Origin: Mannheimia bovis
GTDB lineage: Bacteria > Pseudomonadota > Gammaproteobacteria > Enterobacterales > Pasteurellaceae
Length of the DNA: 64,000 nucleotides
Assembly (NCBI RefSeq): GCF_014541205.1
Contig: NZ_CP061280.1
Coordinates: 1,628,798-1,692,797 of the forward strand
Direction: 5' to 3'
Shown here: positions 9,930 to 15,844 of the stretch, one piece after another
How positions within the stretch are numbered: position 1 is the first letter of the stretch
Layout: the number at the start of each line of letters is the position of its first letter
Program-made: the position numbers and the translations under genes
Notes under the pieces: generated by a model
Told to the model about the DNA's origin: nothing
The model's database searches: none
The model's input: only the letters and a program-made list of their open reading frames with translations

Positions 9930-10038
9930 TTAACTGAAATTGAGTGAAATTAACTGAAAAGATTTCAGTTAAGATTAAATGTATAAACCATTGATGCAAA
10001 AGGATTTAGGCTATTTTTTAAATGAAAATTAACTGAAA
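9930..10038 (+). repeat. TTAACTGAAA iterons
   Basis: Exact copies of TTAACTGAAA lie at 9930-9939, 9950-9959 and 10029-10038, an exact inverted copy at 9963-9972, and a two-mismatch copy (TTGAGTGAAA) at 9940-9949. The first three are head-to-tail at exactly 10 bp, one helical turn. They probably bind an element-encoded protein such as AlpA or the replication protein. Confidence 0.6.
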
Positions 10039-10062
10039 AATAGTAAATTTTTTTTATAAATT

Positions 10063-10106
10063 CCGCAGGAGGGGAAGTGCTTTTTCCGTGCCGTTGTCTT
10101 TGCCGT
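10063..10106 (+). other. GC-rich cos-like packaging site candidate
   Basis: A GC-rich patch stands out in the AT-rich control region. It contains AGGAGGGGAAGTGC, which matches the conserved core of P2-type cohesive ends (AGGCGGGGAAAGC, from memory) at 9 of the first 10 positions. It is followed by CCGTGCCGT and a repeated TGCCGT 12 bases apart (10089, 10101). A satellite packaged by a P2-like helper needs such a site. No direct proof. Confidence 0.35.
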
Positions 10107-10236
10107 GAAAATTTTACGTATTTCAATTTAAGTCTTTACATATTTATAAAATCATTACTTGTCAATCCCTTCAAATACTTACAGACTCCTCTCATAACAA
10201 CTTAATACCAACTATCAATCCCCAATTAACTACTAT

Positions 10237-10263
10237 TTATTGTGAAATCTCATTTCACAATAA
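10237..10263. promoter_or_regulatory. Palindromic operator upstream of alpA
   Basis: The perfect 12-bp arms TTATTGTGAAAT/ATTTCACAATAA are separated by CTC, 79 bases upstream of the alpA start. Possible promoter elements (TTTACT, 17 bases, TACATC) follow. It is placed to control the four-gene alpA operon. Confidence 0.55.
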
Positions 10264-10341
10264 GTAATACATAATGTTTACTTTAATTTTGTATACACTT
10301 ACATCTAGTTGCATGCCAATGGATATAAAAAAGGAGGGGTA

Positions 10342-10542
10342 ATGACTCTAAATGATGAACGTTTTCTTAGTCTTGATGAGGTAATGACAAAAACGGGCCT
10401 AAAACGTTCTACAATTTACAATCAAATGAGATTAGGGATATTCCCTAAAAACATTGAAATTTCATCAAATCGAATTGCTTGGCTAGAAAGTGAAGTAATT
10501 AATTGGATGACTACAAAAATAAACCAACGTAACAATAACTAA
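10342..10542 (+). CDS. alpA: AlpA-family transcriptional regulator
   Basis: A 66-residue MerR-like winged-helix protein of the AlpA family (PF05930). FLSLDEVMTKTGLKRSTIYN is the recognition region and RIAWLESEVINWM the wing. AlpA is the known switch of P4-like satellites and Gram-negative PICIs, turning on excision and replication genes after helper infection. ATG 10342 follows a near-perfect AAGGAGG; an upstream ATG at 10309 has none. It heads an operon with the next three genes (gaps 9, 32 and 10 bases). A second, broken alpA-like gene lies at 13492. Confidence 0.9.
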   Translation: MTLNDERFLSLDEVMTKTGLKRSTIYNQMRLGIFPKNIEISSNRIAWLESEVINWMTTKINQRNNN

Positions 10543-10551
10543 AGGAAACTT

Positions 10552-11235
10552 ATGAAATTACAAAATCCACAACATAATGAGCAATTACAACTTTTGATTT
10601 CAGAGGCTGACACTGCTAGAAACTCATTCTTGCAATTGCAAGAAAAAGCAACAGAAATAAAAAACAACATCGAGCGTAATAAGAAAACAATTATTGCGTT
10701 AGAAAATGACAATATTGAATTACAAGCTAAATCAGATAAAACAATGATTAGCGATACTGGGGAAGTTACATTTAAAGAATTCGATGAATGTTCAAATGCA
10801 ATTTTTAACAATAATCGAAAAATTCAAGCGTTAAGAAAAGTTATAGAGAAATTTGAAAAACAGCTAGAGCTAACAATTTTAGATGATTGCCAAAGTGCTT
10901 ATAAGTATGCAAATTTAAAAATCAGCAAAGTTTTTGAGTACTATGCCACTACCCTATTAAATGAATTACTGAATGATGATTTAACAAATAAGCTAAACAC
11001 AATTTTATATTTATTAAAATCCAGCAAGATGACTAATGAAAATGAACCAATCATTTTTATTTTAGAATCAATTAAAAATAAGTTTAGTAGCTCATTTAAA
11101 TTTGAATCTAATCATTTGAATAATTTATCATTTCCTTCTTTTCAATCCTATGGATATAGTAATTACAGTGTAATAGAAAGCAAAAGAAGAATTGAAGAAT
11201 TAAAAAATCAATTAGAAAATAACACTATTCAATAA
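10552..11235 (+). CDS. Coiled-coil protein of unknown function
   Basis: A 227-residue hydrophilic protein. Residues about 10-110 are heptad-rich helix (LISEADTARNSFLQLQEKA and ALRKVIEKFEKQLE), and the C-terminus forms another helix (KRRIEELKNQLEN). The middle part is Asn/Ser-rich. I recognise no family. The AAAGGAAA ribosome site is good, and the gene sits between alpA and the gpO-type protease in one operon, so a role in capsid redirection is possible; the P4 size-determination protein Sid is similar in length and helical, but no sequence similarity is claimed. Confidence 0.75.
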   Translation: MKLQNPQHNEQLQLLISEADTARNSFLQLQEKATEIKNNIERNKKTIIALENDNIELQAKSDKTMISDTGEVTFKEFDECSNAIFNNNRKIQALRKVIEKFEKQLELTILDDCQSAYKYANLKISKVFEYYATTLLNELLNDDLTNKLNTILYLLKSSKMTNENEPIIFILESIKNKFSSSFKFESNHLNNLSFPSFQSYGYSNYSVIESKRRIEELKNQLENNTIQ

Positions 11236-11267
11236 TGTTAAACATTTAAACTTAATAGGAAAGAAAA

Positions 11268-11912
11268 ATGTCTCAACTTAATACGATATGGCTATGTGTA
11301 GCAACTTCTGGAAAAACAGTAGACGGCCGAGAAATTAGCCCTACAGACTTATTACAAATGGCAGAAAACTACAATCCTGAACTTTATACTGCTTTAATAT
11401 GGCAAGAGCACCAAAGATCTAATGGTAATTTAGGGCAAGTAGTCGCATTGAAAAGCGAAACCGTTGACGATGAAGTAAAACTTTTTGCTACATTGCGTCC
11501 GAACGCTCAATTACTTGAACTCAACCAGCAAAGACAAAAATTATTTACCAGCATTGAAATTATTCCTAATTTTGCAAGAACAGGAAAAGCATATTTAGGC
11601 GGATTAGCAGTTACCGATAGCCCGGCTTCTGTAGGCACTACACAATTACATTTTTCAATAAATGGTATTCAACAATCTAAATTTGTGATGGGTAATAAAG
11701 AGCCGCTCAATTTTACGAACAACTGGCAAGAAGATGAAATTAATAGCATTTTAAATCAGTTTAAATACTTAGACTCAAATGATAAGAGCTTATTATTTTC
11801 AATTTTAAAGAACAGCTACCGTAACAATGAAGTGAAACCCTCTCAAGCTGCATTTATAGCAGCCCAAAAGGCTATTGATTATCAAAAAAATAATGCAAAA
11901 TTTGCTATATAA
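11268..11912 (+). CDS. P2 gpO-type prohead serine protease with a non-standard C-terminus
   Basis: A 214-residue member of the phage GPO family (PF05929), the capsid-scaffolding protease of P2-like phages. DGREISPTDLLQMAENYNPE, KLFTSIEIIPNFARTGKAYL and LAVTDSPASVGT align without difficulty to P2 gpO. The P2 catalytic triad Asp19, His48 and Ser107 corresponds to Asp19, His48 and Ser95 here. P2 gpO has 284 residues and ends in a long scaffold helix; here residues about 130-214 are different and resemble the next protein. No capsid gene is present, so it must act on a helper's capsid, if on any. Confidence 0.88.
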   Translation: MSQLNTIWLCVATSGKTVDGREISPTDLLQMAENYNPELYTALIWQEHQRSNGNLGQVVALKSETVDDEVKLFATLRPNAQLLELNQQRQKLFTSIEIIPNFARTGKAYLGGLAVTDSPASVGTTQLHFSINGIQQSKFVMGNKEPLNFTNNWQEDEINSILNQFKYLDSNDKSLLFSILKNSYRNNEVKPSQAAFIAAQKAIDYQKNNAKFAI

Positions 11913-11922
11913 GGATAACTAA

Positions 11923-12129
11923 ATGGATATTAATAAATTGGCCAACTCTATTCATCATTTAGATGAAACGGGAAAAACAAGACTTTTTGAAAAAATTCTA
12001 TTATCTGAACTGGACAAAAGAATGTCAGAAGAACATATTGTAGATAAAGCCAAGTTTACCCAGCAATTTAAACAAGAATTAGAACAAGAACTTGCCACTG
12101 AATACAAAAACTTAAATTTCGCCATCTAG
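11923..12129 (+). CDS. 68-residue protein resembling the C-terminal module of the adjacent protease
   Basis: A short charged helical protein. Its start DINKLANSIHHLDETGKTRLF lines up with EINSILNQFKYLDSNDKSLLF of the upstream protease (residues 157-177), and both proteins end in NFAI/KFAI after a YKN/YQKN stretch. This suggests a duplicated module expressed both fused to the protease and free, as scaffold proteins often are. It lies 10 bases after the protease with AAGGATAACTA upstream, and is the last gene before the terminator at 12147. Otherwise unrecognised. Confidence 0.75.
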   Translation: MDINKLANSIHHLDETGKTRLFEKILLSELDKRMSEEHIVDKAKFTQQFKQELEQELATEYKNLNFAI

Positions 12130-12146
12130 CTCAATAAGCAGTTATC

Positions 12147-12176
12147 AAAGCCTTGAAGTCTATTCAAGGCTTTTTG
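12147..12176 (+). terminator. Terminator of the alpA operon
   Basis: The 10-bp perfect stem AAAGCCTTGA/TCAAGGCTTT is followed by TTT. Confidence 0.75.
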
Positions 12177-12281
12177 CATTTTTACGATTTAAAAAGACCG
12201 CTTGCAATTCAAAAAGACTTTTAAAAGGCTAATAAAGGCCCTATACTTCAAATAATTCAAACAAAACTCAAGGGCTAAAAT

Positions 12282-12401
12282 ATGGCTATCCATCAAGTAT
12301 TAACGGCAAATATTGCCAGCATTACCGACTTAAAACGTGACCCAATGGGAACAGTAAAAGAGGGAGCTGCAGAGAATGGCAAAAGCCAATCAATAAGATA
12401 G
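12282..12401 (+). pseudogene. Remnant of a StbD-like (Phd/YefM) antitoxin gene
   Basis: A 39-residue frame beginning MAIHQVLTANIASITDLKRD followed by PMGTVKEG. This matches the N-terminal DNA-binding part of StbD-type antitoxins (family pattern LTANxASITELKxxPMGTV). After that the expected continuation (AVAILNRNxPAFYCVP) is missing and the frame ends early. No toxin gene follows. It lies in the 300-base gap after the alpA operon and marks recombination with a toxin-antitoxin module. Confidence 0.6.
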
Positions 12402-12447
12402 ATAACCATAATATCTAACGGACTTTTAACAATTAAGAGAGCTGAAA

Positions 12448-13350
12448 ATGACAAACTATAATTTACCACCTAGAGAATGGTATTCTTTAGAACAAACAAT
12501 AGACCAAATTTATAAACTAACAGGAGAAACCTTAAATATAAGCGATCTTATTCATTATTGGATAACCGGCAGGCTTAATATATCCATAAACATTTTCTTT
12601 TCTAGTACAAAAATAGCATATAACCCTGCTAATAGCACAATACTAGAAGAAAAAAATGAAAATTTCATTATGGGCAATCAAAAATTCAGTGTGAACGCCT
12701 TAAAAATAAAGTATTTTAATGAATTACAGTCAGATGGTGATAAAAAATTAAAAAATAATCGGACAATACTAAGTTATTTTGATATAGAAGAGTTATCCTC
12801 TATGAAGAGTGATTTAGACTATCCTATAGCATTAAGCGGATATTATTTTAATGACGAAGAACTTACATATTGTGGAATAACGAATGCAAAGGGGCTTTTT
12901 TATTTAGATATTCACGGAAACGCTGATGTATTTAACCCAGAGTTTTATCAACTTGAGCATATTGCCAATAAAAATAAAAAAATACCGTATGACTTTATTG
13001 CTTGTTTATTTCAAATTGATAATGACACAGGGAAAATAATTTCATTTCATCTAGAACTTGAGGGAGAACATTATTTGAGTTTTGATGAATTCTATATTAC
13101 TAAAGAATCATTGGAATTATTCTTAAAAAATGAGGAACAACCAACACCTAAGAAAACATCAACTAAAACTAAAAATTCACAAGCAGAATTTATACGAAAC
13201 CTTATTACTATTCATTATGGCGAGGCTATAGCAAATAATATTCGCAATGAATTAGATAATCCCAATAGTGATATATCAATAGATTTTCAAAATAAAGGAT
13301 TGCAACCCGTAACTGGAAAAACTCTTGATAATTGGATAAATCAGCCCTAG
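12448..13350 (+). CDS. Unknown satellite protein, 300 residues
   Basis: No family is recognised with confidence. The N-terminus (PPREWYSLEQTIDQIYKLTG, then ISDLIHYWITGRL) looks like a helical DNA- or protein-binding segment. A central beta-rich part follows (DYPIALSGYYFNDEELTYCG), then a Lys/Thr linker near 230-245. The C-terminal domain carries AEFIRNLITIHYGEAIANNI and GKTLDNWI, a helix-turn-helix-like end that I associate with proteins of Pasteurellaceae genomic islands. The ribosome site is AGAGAG. It lies upstream of the GGAATATTCC operator and could be the regulator that binds there; this is inference. Confidence 0.7.
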   Translation: MTNYNLPPREWYSLEQTIDQIYKLTGETLNISDLIHYWITGRLNISINIFFSSTKIAYNPANSTILEEKNENFIMGNQKFSVNALKIKYFNELQSDGDKKLKNNRTILSYFDIEELSSMKSDLDYPIALSGYYFNDEELTYCGITNAKGLFYLDIHGNADVFNPEFYQLEHIANKNKKIPYDFIACLFQIDNDTGKIISFHLELEGEHYLSFDEFYITKESLELFLKNEEQPTPKKTSTKTKNSQAEFIRNLITIHYGEAIANNIRNELDNPNSDISIDFQNKGLQPVTGKTLDNWINQP

Positions 13351-13364
13351 ATTCCCTTTCAATA

Positions 13365-13398
13365 TTGGAATATTCCGAACCTTTTCGGAATATTCCAA
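13365..13398. promoter_or_regulatory. Double-palindrome operator (two GGAATATTCC boxes)
   Basis: The 15-bp perfect inverted repeat TTGGAATATTCCGAA/TTCGGAATATTCCAA is separated by four bases. Each arm contains the 10-bp palindrome GGAATATTCC, and the two centres are 20 bp apart, two helical turns. There is no T-run, so it is not a terminator. It lies about 95 bases upstream of the broken second alpA-like gene. Confidence 0.6.
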
Positions 13399-13491
13399 AA
13401 TTTCTCCGTTCTCCGATCTAAACTCCCCCCGACAATGCAACTACAGAAGACAATAAACACAATCACGCAACACCAAACCACAGGGGGATTT

Positions 13492-13578
13492 ATGCAATCT
13501 AACTTTTCTGACTATTCCTATTTAAGCGTGCGAGATGTATGCGAAATGCTACAGCTTAACCGCTCAACTATCAAATAA
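13492..13578 (+). pseudogene. Truncated second alpA/excisionase-like gene
   Basis: A 28-residue frame: MQSNFSDYSYLSVRDVCEML then QLNRSTIK and stop. YLSVRDVCEMLQLNRSTI is the first helix-turn-helix of an AlpA/MerR-like protein and normally continues about 40 residues more. AGGGGGA provides a good ribosome site. The frame breaks exactly where helicase-like sequence begins in another frame, so an internal deletion removed the gene's 3' part. Confidence 0.65.
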
Positions 13579-14644
13579 GAATACCCTAGAGTTTTTACCA
13601 CACAGCAAAGACTACTATTTAACCGCGTTTAATCCTTGCGATTATTTAGAAACTCAAACACCTACCCCCAATTTTGACAAATGGTTAAACTTTATCAGCA
13701 ATGATGATGAAGATAGAAAAAAAGCATTATTAGCTGGCTTATATATGATTTTAAATAATCGCAATGACTGGCAACTAACACTTGAGTTAATTGGAGAACC
13801 CGGAGGCGGTAAAAGCATTTATTTAGAAGTAGGGAAAATGTTAAGCGGAGACGATAACCACGAAGCAATAACCCTAAGCATTCTAAACGAAGATAAAGCC
13901 AGAGATATTATACTAAATAAAACGTTTTTATATTCATCAGATCAAGCAAAATATATTGGTGATGCCTCAATTTTGAAACAAATATCAAGCGGGGAAGAAG
14001 TAACATTTAACCCTAAAAATAAGCCCCCATTTAGCACAAAAGTTAAAGCCATTATTGCTATTTGTTCCAATACCCTACCAATTTATAAAAATGACGGAGG
14101 TGGAATGGATAGAAGGCGGGTTATCTTCCCATTTACACGTTCAGTTGATGAAAATGATAGAGATGTAAATTTAGTTGATAAATTGAGGGCAGAACTAGGC
14201 GGAATAATCCGTAAAATTTACGATACATTCCCACAAGCGGACGAGGCACTAAAAGCCCTGTTTAAACAGAAAAACAGCAAAGAAGCCCTAGAACTTAAAC
14301 GTAAAAATGACCACATTCTGGAATTTATAGAAGAGTTTCATTTATTGCCACAAGTTACCAGTCAAGGGCTTGTAATGGGCAGTAATAGAGGTGTTCCGCC
14401 GTTTGAAAGTCAATTTATTTACGATAAGCTTTATTGGTGTTATTTGCTATTTTGTAACGCACACGGGCGAAATGATAAAAGCATTCTAAAGCCTAGCGAT
14501 TTAATGCAAGAGCTAACACAAGCATTTAAGACGGCAGGTTATAAAATCCGATTTGCGACTAAGCCACTTGGACAAAGGAAACTATACACTAATGTAATTT
14601 TTAAAGATAAATCATCCACTATAGAAAAATGGCGAAATATGTAA
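13535..14644 (+). pseudogene. 5'-truncated phage/plasmid primase-helicase (P4 alpha / D5 type), helicase half only
   Basis: The frame encodes 369 residues, but recognisable sequence starts near 13577 (NTLEFLPHSKDYYLTAF). The superfamily 3 helicase domain is present: Walker A GEPGGGKS (13793-13816), the acidic Walker B region LYSSDQAKYIGD, and sensor AIIAICSNTLPI followed by the arginine finger region GGGMDRRRVIFPF. P4 alpha and its relatives have 700-800 residues with an N-terminal primase domain; none is left here. The upstream part of the frame overlaps the broken alpA-like gene in another frame. The helicase might still be made, but autonomous replication is unlikely. Confidence 0.8.
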
Positions 14645-14653
14645 AAAGCCTTG

Positions 14654-14684
14654 AATACCGTGCAATCTAGCACGGTATTTTTTT
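14654..14684 (+). terminator. Terminator after the helicase gene
   Basis: The 10-bp perfect stem AATACCGTGC/GCACGGTATT with a 6-base loop is followed by TTTTT. Confidence 0.85.
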
Positions 14685-14728
14685 ATCTAAACCACACTCC
14701 CCCCAAGAAAAGGTAAAATCATTTTTTT

Positions 14729-14958
14729 ATTTCACTTTTTCACTTTTTCACCTAAAGTTAGCTTCAAGCCTTGATATATAAGGCTTTATAGAAATAATAA
14801 AAAAGGTGAAAAAGTGAAAAAAATCTCTAAAAAGTGAATAAAAAAACCTATTAGTGAAAGATTTCACCATAAATAAAGCCTTATATATCAAGGCTTGAAG
14901 CGTTATAAAGGTGAAAAAGTGAAAAAGTGAAAAAGTGAAAAAGTGAAAAAGTGAAAGA
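14729..14958. repeat. Candidate replication origin: GTGAAAAA iterons inside a large inverted repeat
   Basis: A perfect 28-bp inverted repeat (14761-14788 and 14874-14901) has an 85-bp centre. GTGAAAAA occurs nine times exactly: five in tandem at 14911-14950, two at 14806-14821, and two inverted at 14736-14751, plus near copies at 14854 and 14951. The iterons flank and fill the inverted repeat symmetrically. P4 alpha protein binds iterons with a GGTGAA core; GGTGAAAAA here is similar. The site directly follows the helicase gene, as origins often follow replication genes. AT content is very high. Confidence 0.65.
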
Positions 14959-15247
14959 AAAAATAAATCTTTATTTCCAAATTTTAAAAATATTTGAAAT
15001 CTGGATAAATTCCCACCTTGCCGAAGAGTAAAAGAATTTCTGATAATGGAAAAGTAAGATACAAATGCAACTAGGAAAGACAACCCAGCCTAGCCGCATA
15101 AATCGCCTATTTTGTAATCAAAAATAAAAGGCTTTAATTGTAATGATCCCTAAAATGATCCCTGTTTTTAGGTTTATTCAATTAAAGCCTTATAAATCAA
15201 TAAATTATAAATGAGTTCAGATGCGGCTGGGCCATCTAATCTATCAA
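14959..15247. other. Right end of the satellite
   Basis: No gene. It holds a 13-bp inverted repeat (AAGGCTTTAATTG at 15128-15140, its complement at 15179-15191) enclosing the right copy of the direct repeat. It then has a possible degenerate attachment site, CGGCTGGG-CCATC (15224-15236), compared with CGGCTGGGgggaCCATC at the tRNA 3' end. Confidence 0.5.
15144..15163 (+). repeat. Right copy of 20-bp direct repeat near the satellite ends
   Basis: Identical to 7748-7767 and in the same orientation; the two bracket all satellite genes. Confidence 0.7.
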
Positions 15248-15787
15248 CTACTCGTCAATTACCACTTTCCCGATATAATCTAAATTACGGTATTTTTGTG
15301 CATAATCAATACCATAACCAACTACAAATTCATCCGGAATTTCAAATCCTACCCATTTTACAGGGACTTCTACTTCACGGCGGGAAGGTTTATCAAGTAA
15401 AGTACAAATTGTAAGGGAGTTTGGTTCACGTAATTTGAGGATTTCCCCTACTTTACTTAATGTGAAGCCGGTATCAATAATATCTTCTACAATCAAGACA
15501 TCTTTTCCTTGAATATCACCATCTAAATCTTTCAGAATTTTTACATCACGGCTGGATTCCGTGCTACTTCCATAGCTTGATGCAGTTAAAAAATCCACTT
15601 CCACAGGTAACTCAAGCTTTCTAACTAAATCTGCCATAAACATAAATGAGCCACGCAACAAGCCGACCACAACAAGATTTTGGCACTGTTTTTGTTGATA
15701 ATATTGATTGATTTCTTTTGCTAACTCATTAATGCGAGTTAATACTTCATCTTTAGAGTATAAGGTTTCGATATGGTGTTTTTTCAT
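15248..15787 (-). CDS. hpt: Hypoxanthine phosphoribosyltransferase
   Basis: A purine-salvage enzyme making IMP from hypoxanthine and PRPP in the cytoplasm. The 179 residues match E. coli Hpt (178). The PRPP-binding loop is [14 protein letters not shown], preceded by LLRGSFMF and followed by [23 protein letters not shown] 15787 has GGAG six bases upstream; a TTG twelve bases earlier overlaps that site. The stop codon is only 12 bases from the probable right end of the satellite. pmbA lies upstream on the same strand, 57 bases away. Confidence 0.95.
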   Translation of the reverse strand: MKKHHIETLYSKDEVLTRINELAKEINQYYQQKQCQNLVVVGLLRGSFMFMADLVRKLELPVEVDFLTASSYGSSTESSRDVKILKDLDGDIQGKDVLIVEDIIDTGFTLSKVGEILKLREPNSLTICTLLDKPSRREVEVPVKWVGFEIPDEFVVGYGIDYAQKYRNLDYIGKVVIDE

Positions 15788-15844
15788 TGATTTCTCCAAA
15801 TAAAATTGATTACAAGCGGGCTTTTTTACTAAAAATTTTGCAAA

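Larger units (their letters stand above)
9253..10341. other. 1.1-kb AT-rich non-coding control region of the satellite
   Basis: No convincing gene is present. The region holds the TTAACTGAAA iterons (9930-10038), a GC-rich cos-like sequence (10063-10106) and a palindromic operator (10237-10263). One short frame at 9659-9769 (36 residues, opening MFDSLKRRQVKSK) has no ribosome site and may be a gene remnant. Size and content suit the packaging and regulatory region of a satellite. Confidence 0.6.
7559..15236. mobile_element. P4/PICI-like phage satellite integrated at tRNA-Ile2
   Basis: The segment runs from the tRNA to just before hpt. Seen: a P4-type integrase beside the tRNA, an AlpA regulator, a P2 gpO-type protease, an SF3 helicase fragment, an iteron-rich origin candidate, and a 20-bp direct repeat near both ends (7748 and 15144). 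There are no major capsid, portal, terminase, tail or lysis genes. Known: int, alpA and primase-helicase without virion genes is the layout of P4 satellites and Gram-negative PICIs. Inferred: a satellite of a P2-family phage. It is much AT-richer in non-coding parts and poorer in uptake signals than its surroundings. The right boundary is uncertain within about 100 bases. Confidence 0.8.

Noticed and set aside
14911..14958. Tandem repeats that might suggest a CRISPR array
   Set aside because: The units are 8 bp with no spacers and no cas genes nearby; they are iterons.
14748..15083. Open frame on the minus strand across the iteron region
   Set aside because: Its translation is a Phe/His/Thr repeat (FFHFFTF) produced by the GTGAAAAA iterons; there is no ribosome site and no domain.
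7559..15236. Interpretation as an integrative conjugative element or IS-based island
   Set aside because: No relaxase, type IV secretion, transposase or terminal inverted repeats were seen; the gene set is phage-satellite-like.
15211..15414. Plus-strand frame across the satellite end into hpt
   Set aside because: It is antisense to the well-supported hpt gene and has no family similarity.
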